Shown: positions 24,734-33,144, counted from the first letter of the stretch. The stretch is DNA of 33,837 nt from Betaproteobacteria bacterium HGW-Betaproteobacteria-6 (GCA_002842145.1 PHCF01000025.1:1-33837), one strand, 5' to 3'. Notes: generated by a model from the letters alone, not told the origin. Translations and numbers: made by a program.

Positions 24734-26004
24734 GCGAAAAAACACAGGCCTTGCGCCTGATCAACGACCTAGTAGCGGATTTTCGCAATCCGGATTTCGT
24801 CTGGCAGGTCGTCGCGCTGCTTGCCTGTATCGGGGTCGCCGCGCTGATTGCTGCATGGTGGCGCGGCCGTCGTACCGAAGGCGAAGGAAGGCTGTCCGAT
24901 GCCAGTTCGCGGCTCGCCTTCCCGCTCACCGGCATGGTCCTGACCGGTTTCGCCATCGCCACGCTCGGTTCGTTCCTGAGCGTCAATCTGCTCAGGCTGG
25001 CCATGCCGCTGTTCGGCTCGATGGCCCTCGTACGCAGCGTCGTTTTCGTGCTTCGCCACGCCTTCCCGCAGGCGACCTGGTTGACCGCCTGGGAACGCAT
25101 CATCGCGGCCATCGTCTGGGGTTGGCTGGCGCTCTACATCACCGATCTGGCGCCATACGTCATCGAAGCGCTGGAGACGGTGCGCTTCCACGTCGGCCAA
25201 CAGCAAGTCGATCTATGGGCCGTCCTGCGCGGCATCGCCACCATCTTCCTGACTGTTGTCTTCGCCCTGTGGATCGCCGGCGTCATCGAGACGCGGCTGA
25301 TGGGCGTCCATTCGCTCGACGCCAATCTGCGCATTGTCGGGGTGCGCGTCGCCAAGGCCGGCCTGACGGTCGTTGCCATTCTGGCCAGCCTGGGCATGGT
25401 CGGCATCGACATGACGGCGCTCTCGGTGTTCACCGGTGCGCTCGGCGTCGGCCTCGGCTTCGGTCTGCAGAAGATCGCCAGCAATTACGTCTCCGGTTTC
25501 ATCATCCTGCTCGACCGCTCGATTCGCATCGGCAACATCATCCAGGTCGGTACCGATGTCGGCGAGGTGACGCAGATCACGACCCGCTACACCGTGCTCA
25601 AGCACCCGGGTGGCAGCGAGTTCATCGTGCCGAACGAAACGCTGATCAGCAGCACGGTGCAGAACCAGACTTACTCCGATAGCCGTCTGCGCCTCGTCAC
25701 CACCGTTGGCGTCGCCTACGACAGCGATCTTGACCTGGCCATGCGCCTCATGAGCGATGCCGCGGCGGCCCATCCGCGCGTGCTGGCCGAGCCGCCGCCC
25801 AAGGTCTTTCTGACCCAGTTTGCCGATAGCTCGATCAATCTTGAACTCGGTTTCTGGATCGTCGATCCCGAGGCCGGCAAGGGCAATATCGTTTCCGAGG
25901 TCAATATCGCCCTGTGGCGCGCCTTCAAGGAAAACGGCGTGGCCATCCCCTTCCCGCAGCGCGAGGTAAGGCTCCTCAATCCGGGTCATCCGGAAACTGC
26001 CTAG
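24730..26004 (+). CDS. MscS-family mechanosensitive ion channel
   Basis: A 424-residue channel with several N-terminal hydrophobic spans (about 28-45, 65-90, 118-140, 168-190) before the MscS core. The pore helix is Gly/Ala-rich (LGVGLGFGLQKIASNYVSGFIILLDR, about 238-263), followed by the beta domain (IRIGNIIQVGTDVGEVTQITTRYTVL, then FIVPNETLISSTVQN) and an alpha/beta C-terminal domain. These channels release solutes on hypo-osmotic shock. Last gene of the overlapping dedA-to-mscS run. A small GCCCC/GGGGC hairpin lies 6 nt after the stop. Confidence 0.93.
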   Translation: MSEKTQALRLINDLVADFRNPDFVWQVVALLACIGVAALIAAWWRGRRTEGEGRLSDASSRLAFPLTGMVLTGFAIATLGSFLSVNLLRLAMPLFGSMALVRSVVFVLRHAFPQATWLTAWERIIAAIVWGWLALYITDLAPYVIEALETVRFHVGQQQVDLWAVLRGIATIFLTVVFALWIAGVIETRLMGVHSLDANLRIVGVRVAKAGLTVVAILASLGMVGIDMTALSVFTGALGVGLGFGLQKIASNYVSGFIILLDRSIRIGNIIQVGTDVGEVTQITTRYTVLKHPGGSEFIVPNETLISSTVQNQTYSDSRLRLVTTVGVAYDSDLDLAMRLMSDAAAAHPRVLAEPPPKVFLTQFADSSINLELGFWIVDPEAGKGNIVSEVNIALWRAFKENGVAIPFPQREVRLLNPGHPETA

Positions 26005-26009
26005 GCCTT

Positions 26010-26023
26010 GCCCCTGATGGGGG
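26010..26023 (+). terminator. Short hairpin after the dedA-mscS operon
   Basis: GCCCC, a 4-nt loop TGAT, GGGGGC, then GTTTGG. The stem is GC-rich but the T-run is only three bases. Weak intrinsic terminator at best. The remaining gap to 26138 shows no convincing promoter. Confidence 0.3.
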
Positions 26024-26138
26024 CGTTTGGGGATATCGATGTTTGTTAAAATGCCGCGCAGGTCTTTGACTTGTAATCCGAATTCCCCCGGGCTGGCCAG
26101 GTATTTCAGGCTTTGGGGCAGTATGTCCGACAACCGCA

Positions 26139-28181
26139 GTGACTATCGATAAGCGCTACCTCTTCCTGTCGAGCTGGCTGAGTTCCGTCCTCGGGGTGGC
26201 CTTGCCGGCTGCGCCGGTGCAGGCGGAAGAGAATCTTTTCTTTGCCAGCTTGCCCGTTGTCGCCTCGGTTAGCCGCTTGCCGCAACGTCTGGCCGACGCA
26301 CCGACCTCGGTTACGGTGATCGATCGCGACATGATCCGCAGCTTGCCCATTCGCGATCTGAACGACATCTTTCGGCTGGTTCCAGGTTTCCAGACTTATC
26401 CCAACACCACCGAATCCAGCCGCGTTACCTATCACGGCCTGACCGACGAAGAGTTCTCGCCACGCCTGCAGGTGCTCGTTGATGGCCGGTCGATGTATTC
26501 GCCGGCCTTCCGCAACGGTACGAACTGGGCGCTTATCCCGGTGGCGCTTGAGGATATCGAGCGCATCGAGGTGGTACGCGGCACCAACGCCGTGTCCTAC
26601 GGATCCAACGCCTTTCTCGGCGTCATCAATATCGTCACGGTCGATCCGTCGGTGGTGCGCAAGGTGTCCGTGTCGACCCATTACGGCAACCAGAACGTGC
26701 GTGATCAGACCGTGCGGGCTGGTGGCAAGCTGGGCGAGACGGGCGATTTCCGTTTTACCTTTCGTCAGCAGAACGATGACGGCTTGTCCGATCGCTACGA
26801 CTGGATCGATTCCTTTTATTCCCGGCTGTTCGATTTTCGCGCCGACTTTGCGCTGACCGAACGCGATAGCCTGCAGGTCAGCGCCGGCCATGTCGATGCG
26901 GTGACGCAGCGCGGGCGGCTCGACACGACGACCTGGCTGAGCAACCCCGGCAATCCGATTCGCGATTTCGAGCAGTCGAGCACTTTTTTGCAATTCCAGT
27001 GGCGCCGGGTCTTGTCTCTCGATTCGGATTTTCTGTTGCGCTATGCCTACTCAATGGACAAGGGCACGGAGGCCTATGTCAACCCGGGCAATCCGGGTGG
27101 GGGTCTCGCGCCCTATACCTACGACCCGTGGGGGGGCGAGGGGACACGGCATGAAATCGAGGCGCAACACAATCGGCGCCTGTTCGAGACTTTGCGCCTG
27201 GCCTGGGGCGGTAGCTGGCGCCAGGATAGCGTCCGGGCGCAAACCACATTGGCCGGTCAGGGCGACGTTCTCCGCGATGTTTCGCGCCTGTTCAGCAATC
27301 TGGAATGGAAGCCGGTGGCTTCGCTGACCGGCAATCTTGGCCTGTCCGGCGAGGAAGACAGCTTGGCGGGTGGGCATTTCGCGCCACGGGCCAGCATTTC
27401 CTTCCATCTCGATCCGAGAAACACCTTGCGTGTTGGCGCTTCCCGCGCTTATCGGACGGGCAGCACAGTCGACTACCGGGGTGACTGGTGGAACGGCACC
27501 AAGTACCAGTTCCGGGGCGATCCGGACATGCCGTCCGAACGCATGGATACCTTGGAAATCGGCTATCTCGGTGATTGGCGGGATTGGCGCATGAGTCTCG
27601 ATGTGCGGCTGTTCGACGAAAAGGTCCATAACCGCCTGCTGGTGATCGACCGCAACGACGGCGATAATTCGATCCCGGATGCGATGACGCCGATTCAGGA
27701 TGTCTGGATGCGCGGCGTCGAGTACCAATGGCGCTGGCAGCCAGTCGATTCGACCAAGCTCGTTCTCAGCCAGATGTTTATCGACATTGATGCGGAATAT
27801 CTGGCCTCGGCCCTGGCTAACCCGACCAGCAGCCTGCAGAGTACCCAGAAGTTCAACCATATCGACAAGCTCTCCGAATACGGCACGCCGCACCGCTCCA
27901 CCTCCTTGCTGCTGATCCAGAAGCTGCCCTATGGTCTGGCGTTCTCGGCTGCGGCCTACTGGCAGAGCAACATGAAATGGTCGATCAATACCGAGGCTTT
28001 GAAGTATCACCGGGTCGATACCCGGCTGGCCTATCCGTTCCAGGTGGCGGGGGTCGGCGGCGAGTTGGCGTGGACGATCCAGTCGCTGAATGGCGCACAC
28101 TTTGAGTACAAGGCCTACAACGCTCCGGCCGACCGGATTGTGGAACGCCGGCAGTGGTTGAGTCTGCGCCTCGACTTCTGA
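26139..28181 (+). CDS. TonB-dependent outer membrane receptor
   Basis: The product has a signal peptide ending PAAPVQA-EE, a plug domain (about 45-160: RLADAPTSVTVIDRDMIRSL, RDLNDIFRLVPGFQTY, VLVDGRSMYSPAF, IERIEVVRGTNAVSYGSNAFLGVINIVT) and a beta-barrel of about 500 residues ending in the outer-membrane C-terminal signature with terminal Phe (SLRLDF). Such receptors import siderophores, cobalamin or other scarce ligands using TonB energy. The ligand is unknown, with no adjacent ABC transporter or regulator. The GTG at 26139 is the start that leaves a sensible signal peptide; the frame is open upstream and the ribosome binding site is poor, so the start is uncertain. A TonB-like gene is 10 kb away. 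Confidence 0.9.
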   Translation: MTIDKRYLFLSSWLSSVLGVALPAAPVQAEENLFFASLPVVASVSRLPQRLADAPTSVTVIDRDMIRSLPIRDLNDIFRLVPGFQTYPNTTESSRVTYHGLTDEEFSPRLQVLVDGRSMYSPAFRNGTNWALIPVALEDIERIEVVRGTNAVSYGSNAFLGVINIVTVDPSVVRKVSVSTHYGNQNVRDQTVRAGGKLGETGDFRFTFRQQNDDGLSDRYDWIDSFYSRLFDFRADFALTERDSLQVSAGHVDAVTQRGRLDTTTWLSNPGNPIRDFEQSSTFLQFQWRRVLSLDSDFLLRYAYSMDKGTEAYVNPGNPGGGLAPYTYDPWGGEGTRHEIEAQHNRRLFETLRLAWGGSWRQDSVRAQTTLAGQGDVLRDVSRLFSNLEWKPVASLTGNLGLSGEEDSLAGGHFAPRASISFHLDPRNTLRVGASRAYRTGSTVDYRGDWWNGTKYQFRGDPDMPSERMDTLEIGYLGDWRDWRMSLDVRLFDEKVHNRLLVIDRNDGDNSIPDAMTPIQDVWMRGVEYQWRWQPVDSTKLVLSQMFIDIDAEYLASALANPTSSLQSTQKFNHIDKLSEYGTPHRSTSLLLIQKLPYGLAFSAAAYWQSNMKWSINTEALKYHRVDTRLAYPFQVAGVGGELAWTIQSLNGAHFEYKAYNAPADRIVERRQWLSLRLDF

Positions 28182-28226
28182 GCAATTAGCACATCCGAAG
28201 AGGGTTGTGGCTCGCATCCGGGCGGC

Positions 28227-28258
28227 CGGCAGGATGTCGATAGCCCGCGCTCCTGCCG
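28227..28258. terminator. Hairpin between convergent receptor and ovoA genes
   Basis: CGGCAGGA and TCCTGCCG form an 8-bp stem around a 16-nt loop in the 108-bp convergent gap. There is no T-run on either side, so function as a transcription terminator is uncertain; it could act as an mRNA 3'-end hairpin. Confidence 0.3.
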
Positions 28259-28289
28259 CCTGCCGGTGCCACTGGCTGCGGATAGAGGC

Positions 28290-30364
28290 CTACTTTCGTT
28301 CCCAGATGGTGACTTCGGACAGGGTGTGCTGGAATTTTCGTTTCGTTTCGCGAATGACAAAGGGTACCGATTCGGGCCCGCGCACGAGTCGGAAGTGCTC
28401 ACCGAGGATTGCTTTCAGGCTATCGAAGGTGGTCAGATTCTCGCCATCCTTCTTGAAGCCGCCGATCCATTCCTCGCGCTTGGTATGCTCCGTCAGCCAG
28501 GTGTAGGGCGAGGTCAGCATCAGCAGACCGCCTTGGTTCAGGCGTTGATGGACAGTTTTGAGGAAGAGTGCCGGACTGTACAGGCGGTCAATCAGGTTGG
28601 CGGCCAGAATCAGGTCGTAGCCGGCGAAAACAGGTTTCAGGTTGCAGGCATCACCCTGAAAGAACTCAACCTTGGTCGCCACATCGCTCAGCCCTAGTGC
28701 GCCCAGCGAGCATTCCTTGTAGCTGACCAGTTCGCCTTCTTCGGTCAGCGTGTAGCGCAGCCGGCCCTGTTCGGCCAGTTGCGTGCCGACGCCGATGAAG
28801 CGGAATGGCGTGCCAGTTCAAAAGTGGCGCGGCCGGTGGCGCAGCCGAGATCGAGCGCACGATGTGCCGGCTTGTCGCCCATCGTTTCGATGGCCAGTTG
28901 GGCGAGCGTTTTCGGGAAATTGGCGACACCGAAATATTCGTCGCCGTAATGGAATTCGATGTATTCCGAAATCAGACGGTCGGTTTCGTAATGCGAAGCA
29001 TGCTGGGTCGCCGGCGCATCGGCCACGACATAGCGGAAACCGGCATGCTGGAAAAAGTGGCGGCGGAAGGCATAGCGCGAGACCGGCGCCGCTTCATTGC
29101 CGCAGGAAATCCACGAACCGCCCTTGAACAGGTTGTGGCGCTCGTCGAAGGTCGGTGTCGTGAAATCGTCGTAGATCGGATGAACTTCAAAACTCGCGAA
29201 CGGGTAGATGGGGGTTTCCAGCCATTGCCAGACATTGCCGATGACGTCGAACAACGGGCCGTGGGCAAAGCGATTGACCGGGCAGCTCGACGCCTCTTGG
29301 CTTAAACCGAGATTGGCCGGCGCTTCGTCGGGCAACTCGGCGATGCCGGCGAACTGGCGCAGTGCCTGCCATTCGTCTTCGGTCGGTAGGCGTACGGCCA
29401 GGCCGCTCTCGCGTGCCTTCCAGTTACAGAAAGCCTTGGCCTCGTGGTAATTGGTTTCGACTGGCCAGTCCCAAGGCATGGCCACTTCTTCGAGCATCAG
29501 GCGCAGGCGCCATTGCGTGCCGTCCTTGATCCAGAAAGTTGGATGGGCAGCCTTGGCGAAGTTCTTCCAGGCAGCGCCTTCTGCCGGCCATAGTGCGTCG
29601 TCGGCGTAGCCGCCGGCTTCGACGAAGGCGAGGAACTCGCGATTCGACACCAGATAACGGCTGGCCTGAAATGCTGCGGTCGACGCTTCATGATGACCGA
29701 ATTCGTTGTCCCAGCCGTATATTTTCGGATCGCTACGGTCGCGACCGAGGCGAAATTCGGCCGCTGGAATGACGATCAGTGCGTTCTCGGGCGCCGGCCC
29801 GCTGTCGCGACAGGGCGCCCAGGCCGGATGTTTCTGTACGTATTTGAGCTGATGCTGGCGAATCAGCACCGACGAGGTTTCGAGGTGGATGCGCTCATGC
29901 TCGATGCCCATCAGGATGATCCAGAACGGGTCTTCCCAGCCGATGGGCAGCGTTAGTGAATTTGTGCGAATTATCCGGTCGACCGTAGCGCGCACGCTTT
30001 GCCGATAGGCGCGCACCTCATCGACGCTTGGCCAGTCGTAACGCTGGTCGTTGAGGTCGTCCCAGCTCATTTCGTCGACGCCAATGGCAAACATCGACTC
30101 GAAACCCGGGTTGATGCGCTGTGCAAGCAATCCGGCCAGCACCAGTTTGTTGATGAAAAAGGTGGCAGTGTGTCCGAAGTAGAAAATAAGCGGGTGGCGT
30201 AGCGCAATCGGCTTGACGTAATACGCCTCGTCGCTGGTCAGCACCTCGAATAGCTGCTCGTAGCGGTCGAAGGTGGCGTGAAAGTAGTCGAGGATCTGAC
30301 GGCGCTTCTGCTCAGTGTCAGCGCCCGTCAACAAGGGCGTAGCGGGAAAAGGGGCTGGCTTCAT
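28290..30364 (-). pseudogene. ovoA: 5-histidylcysteine sulfoxide synthase OvoA (ovothiol), methyltransferase domain disrupted
   Basis: OvoA joins Cys and His with oxygen to make the ovothiol precursor, and its C-terminal SAM domain methylates the imidazole. The N-terminal DinB-like domain has the iron ligands H65, H156 and H160 (EHERIH). The middle is an FGE-sulfatase-like fold (about 185-440: LPTEDEWQALRQF, IGNVWQWLETPIYPF, LFKGGSWISCGNEAAPVSRYAFRRHFF). The methyltransferase begins with LDLGCATGRATFELA and then shifts frame at residue 520 (28800-28807). It resumes in another frame as FIGVGTQLAEQG, running to TIWERK at 28292. Against OvoA as I remember it, about 10 residues (the acidic SAM loop near GVDFSA) are missing, implying a deletion of about 31 nt. 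The synthase half could still work; the methyltransferase could not. Confidence 0.85.
29956..29990 (+). repeat. Degenerate copy of the dispersed element in ovoA
   Basis: GAATTTGTGCGAATTATCCGG is followed by TCGACCGTAGC with 21 bp to the core. On the gene strand it encodes ATVDRIIRTNS in the DinB-like domain. That peptide fits the OvoA family, so the match may be selected or coincidental. Confidence 0.3.
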
Positions 30365-30460
30365 GCGGTTACCGGTCGAAGAAGGTTTTGCTGGTCGGGA
30401 AGAATGACCTTGCGGCCCGAAGGCGAGTGGGAGATTAAACAGGGTTATTGCTACGAAGGC

Positions 30461-30487
30461 AAAAAAAACCCCGCCACGAGGGCGGGG
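30461..30487 (-). terminator. Intrinsic terminator after the small-protein pair
   Basis: On the minus strand CCCCGCC, loop CTCGT, GGCGGGG, then eight T. This is a textbook rho-independent terminator 52 nt after the stop of the 59-residue ORF at 30539, so it most likely ends the transcript carrying the two small proteins, before the ovoA start at 30364. Confidence 0.9.
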
Positions 30488-30538
30488 TAACAGGGAGTAT
30501 CTCGAATCGGGGGAAATTCGAGAGGAGGGTAAAACGGT

Positions 30539-30718
30539 TCAGTCCTTGCGGCGCTTTCTCAACCAATGGCGAGTAACGGCAATGATGGCGCCGGCCGCCA
30601 CGGCTGCGATAGCGGCATTGAGCGGCTCGGCCTGACCTTCCGACAGCCAGTCGAACCCGGTGATGCCGATGAAGACACCGAGGGATTCACTGATCGGAAG
30701 GTTGTCGGCAAAGGCCAT
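30539..30718 (-). CDS. Small membrane protein, 59 aa
   Basis: The protein starts MAFADNLPISESLGVF and has one hydrophobic span (about 33-49, LNAAIAAVAAGAIIAVT) followed by a strongly basic tail (RHWLRKRRKD), predicting a single-pass inner-membrane protein with its C-terminus in the cytoplasm. Its ATG shares one base with the preceding stop (TAATG), so translation is coupled to the 38-residue ORF. A strong terminator follows 52 nt later. I recognise no family. Codon use is unremarkable for this genome. Confidence 0.6.
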   Translation of the reverse strand: MAFADNLPISESLGVFIGITGFDWLSEGQAEPLNAAIAAVAAGAIIAVTRHWLRKRRKD

Positions 30719-30834
30719 TAGCGATCCGTGCGGACGGGAATGGTGGCCAGCACCGGCTGGGCTTGGGCGATAGCCAGTTCGAACAGATACTGGCGGGTGG
30801 CTTCAATAAATTGCTTAATGTTCACTTTGATCAT
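30718..30834 (-). CDS. Small protein, 38 aa (or 51 aa from an upstream ATG)
   Basis: MIKVNIKQFIEATRQYLFEL then AIAQAQPVLATIPVRTDR: an amphipathic helix-like segment with an Ala/Gln/Pro stretch. The ATG at 30834 has AGAGGA about 10 nt upstream. An in-frame ATG at 30873 (MDANQSHQEDNEE) is possible but has a weaker site. The TAATG junction couples it to the 59-residue membrane protein. Lies downstream of the RstAB-like genes on the same strand. No family recognised. Confidence 0.5.
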   Translation of the reverse strand: MIKVNIKQFIEATRQYLFELAIAQAQPVLATIPVRTDR

Positions 30835-30880
30835 TTCCTCGTTGTCCTCTTGGTGGGATTGGTTTGCATCCATGCCTCGC

Positions 30881-30886
30881 ATTCTA
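30881..30886 (-). promoter_or_regulatory. Possible -10 for the small-protein pair
   Basis: TAGAAT on the minus strand (5 of 6) would start transcription near 30874, leaving a leader of about 40 nt to the ATG at 30834. No -35 match is visible, which would fit an activator-dependent promoter. Confidence 0.3.
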
Positions 30887-30949
30887 GGGATGCACAGGGT
30901 CAGCGTCTGTGGCGCAAGCGTGGCTCGGAGGTAACAGGCTTTGATCTTG

Positions 30950-30965
30950 TGTGACGCTTTGTGAC
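30950..30965 (-). promoter_or_regulatory. Candidate OmpR-type response-regulator site (direct repeat)
   Basis: TGTGAC-N4-TGTGAC on the plus strand (GTCACA-N4-GTCACA on the minus) has 10-bp periodicity, the arrangement typical of OmpR/PhoB-family sites, with some likeness to the RstA box half-site. It lies 14 bp after the kinase stop and about 65 bp upstream of the -10 candidate for the small-protein pair. Motif-based inference only. Confidence 0.4.
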
Positions 30966-30979
30966 TCGACTGAAAGGCC

Positions 30980-32303
30980 CTATTGGCGCGCCTTCCAGCT
31001 TAGCGTGAAGCGGGCGCCGCCGAGTGGCGAGGCATCGGCCTTGGCGGTGCCGCCATGCAGTTCGAGTACGCGGCGAGCGATGGCCAGGCCGAGGCCGTAG
31101 CCACCGGTGGACCGGTCGCGCGAACGGTCGAGGCGGGTAAAGGCGGAGAAGATGTGCTCGCGCTCTTCGGGCGGGATGCCGATGCCGTCGTCGTCGACGT
31201 GGATCAGCATGTTGTCGCCATCGAGCTCGGCACTGACGGCAATCCGCGTCGCGGCGTACTTGAAGGCGTTGCGCAGCAGATTGCGCAGGGCGTAGGGCAT
31301 GGCCTTGCGGTCGAGGTCGACAAACAGGTTTTCGGGCAGTTTGTCGGTGTTGACCATAAGTCAGGCTGGTGTCGATGAGCTGGTCGAGTTCGTTGAGGTC
31401 ACCCTCCATCATCGCCCACAGCCGCTCGCGTTCCTGGCGGATTTCGGTTTCGGAAAGCATTTCCAGCGCGAAGCGCATGCGGGCAATCGGCGTGCGCAGT
31501 TCGTGGGAGATGCCGCAGGAAAGCTCGCGGTGGGTGGCGAGCAGTTGGCGAATCCGTTCGGCCATGCTGTTCATCGTGTCGGACAGCGGGGCGAATAGTT
31601 GGGTTCGGATGGTCGGCGAGCGCGCGTCGAAATTGCCGTCACCCAGATCGATTGCGGTCTGGCGCAGCCCTTCGAGGTCGCGCCAGACCGGGCGAACCCA
31701 GAACCACAGGGCGATGGCGAAGATCAGGCCGATCAGGCTCCAGGTCAGCAGGCGCAGTCGGAGTTCGAGGGGCAAGCGCTCGCTGACTTCCCGGTTGCGG
31801 CTCGAGGCGAGCGGGCCAACTACCAATACCTTGCTGCTTGTCCCGAGGCGGTGATACATGATGTCACCGTCGTGGTCGATGGCGATGTCACCAGCATCAA
31901 GCTTGATGACCTGCTTTGGCGTCAGGGTGTGGTCGAGGGTCATGCGTTCGACGATGCCCAGCCGATACGAGAATTTTTCGTCGATGTCCTTGATGCGCTT
32001 GGTCCATTCCCGGCGCGGATGGCGGAAAAGCTCGTCCTCGATCAGGGTGATCGTGCCGCGCATGAAGCGGCGCGCGTAGTCGTCGGTAATGCCGCGTTGG
32101 GCGGTGGAAATGACAAAATCAGCCGTAAAGGCAATGGCAACAAAGGAGCCCATCGCCAGCAGGTAGAAATTGAAGAACAGCTTGGACAGGCTGTAACGCC
32201 GTCCGCGCCAGCGCGGCAGGGCCACCCGGATCAGCGAGCGGGCCAGCCCCTCGTTCTTTTCCTTCGGTTTGGCCGTGCCGGCTTCGGGATCAGTTCCAGT
32301 CAT
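30980..32303 (-). pseudogene. RstB-like sensor histidine kinase, disrupted by an internal deletion
   Basis: The 5' frame encodes TM1 (about 43-67), a periplasmic region, TM2 (about 187-205, LTWSLIGLIFAIALWFWV), HAMP and the HisKA box SHELRTPIARMRFALEML with H267, up to DTSLTY (residue 316). The frame then breaks at 31354-31358. The continuation VNTDKLPENLFVDLDRKAMPYALRNLLRNAFKYA, the G1 box DDDGIGIPP and the G2 box GGYGLGL lies in another frame ending at 30980. By comparison with RstB-like kinases some 30-40 residues of linker between HisKA and HATPase appear missing. The start codon overlaps the regulator's stop by 14 nt, as in intact two-component operons. As written it would make a kinase without an ATP-binding domain. 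Confidence 0.8.
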
Positions 32304-32994
32304 GCTTGCTGAAAAGGTAACCCTTGCCGCGCACAGTCTTGATGCGCGTCGGGTTTTCCGGGTCGTCGTTCAGCTTCTTGCGCAGGCGGGAAATACGTGC
32401 GTCGATGGAGCGATCCAGCCCGTCGAAACCGATGCCGCGCAGTTCCTGCAGCAGGTCGTCGCGCGACAGTACATTGCCGGCGTGAGTGGCAAGCAGCCAG
32501 AGCAGATCGAATTCAGCGGTGGTCAGGTCGATGGTCAGTCCGCTCAGCGATGCCGTGCGGGTGGCCTGGCTGATGCGGAACTGGCCGAATACCATGTTTT
32601 CGGATTCGCCATTGCCGGTTTCCGGCACCGTCGGCAGGCGGCGCAGCAGCGCCTTGATGCGGGCGAGCAGGACGCGGGGTTGAACCGGTTTCGCGATGTA
32701 GTCGTCGGCACCCATCTCGAGGCCGAGAATCTGGTCGAAATCCTCGTCGCGGGCCGTCAGCATCAGGATCACGCCGCGATATTGCGCGCGGACGGCACGG
32801 CAGACTTCAAAACCATCCTTGCCTGGCAGCATGACGTCAAGAATGACCAGATCCGGCTGCTCGGTCAGAATGCGTGCCTCGGCGGTGTCGCCACGCGGCT
32901 CGATGCTGACTTGCATGTCGTTCTTGGTCAGGTATTCGGCCGTCAGTTCGGCCAGTCGTTCGTCGTCCTCGACGAGCAGGATGCGTGTATTCAT
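32290..32994 (-). CDS. OmpR-family response regulator, RstA-like
   Basis: The 234-residue regulator has a receiver domain (EDDERL acidic pair, phospho-acceptor Asp in LVILDVMLPGKDG, Thr in MLTARD, Lys in IAKPVQPR) and a C-terminal winged helix (LTTAEFDLLWLLATHAGNVLSRDDLL, DARISRLRKKLNDDPENP, IKTVRGKGYLF). The C-terminus resembles E. coli RstA. It heads an operon with the overlapping kinase gene. The ATG at 32994 gives MNTRILLVEDDERL. The 150-bp divergent region to dsbB contains one copy of the dispersed element. Confidence 0.92.
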   Translation of the reverse strand: MNTRILLVEDDERLAELTAEYLTKNDMQVSIEPRGDTAEARILTEQPDLVILDVMLPGKDGFEVCRAVRAQYRGVILMLTARDEDFDQILGLEMGADDYIAKPVQPRVLLARIKALLRRLPTVPETGNGESENMVFGQFRISQATRTASLSGLTIDLTTAEFDLLWLLATHAGNVLSRDDLLQELRGIGFDGLDRSIDARISRLRKKLNDDPENPTRIKTVRGKGYLFSKHDWN

Positions 32995-33050
32995 CCGCCA
33001 ATCTTAACCACCTGCCGGGCGGCGGTCCACCGTCATGTGGCGTGGTTGGC

Positions 33051-33089
33051 AATCCCACGGTCAACCGGGAAAAAGGCCAAAATTTCAAG
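33051..33089 (-). repeat. Dispersed bipartite element, copy 5 (intergenic)
   Basis: On the minus strand GAAATTTTGGCC, a T-run, then CCCGGTTGACCGTGGGATT, with 22 bp to TTGACC. It is the best match to the other intergenic copies. It sits between the divergent rstA-like and dsbB genes, 57 bp from the regulator's start codon. Confidence 0.8.
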
Positions 33090-33144
33090 TCTCCTCAGCG
33101 ATGGCATAGAATCCCGGCTCATTGTCACTTGAGGAATTGCCTTG

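Noticed and set aside
26139-28181. Naming the receptor as a cobalamin (BtuB) or catecholate siderophore receptor
   Set aside because: No ligand-specific motif, riboswitch, Fur-like box or transporter neighbour that would support a ligand.
123-33089. CRISPR or tandem-repeat array
   Set aside because: The repeats are scattered over 33 kb on both strands with no regular spacers and no cas genes.
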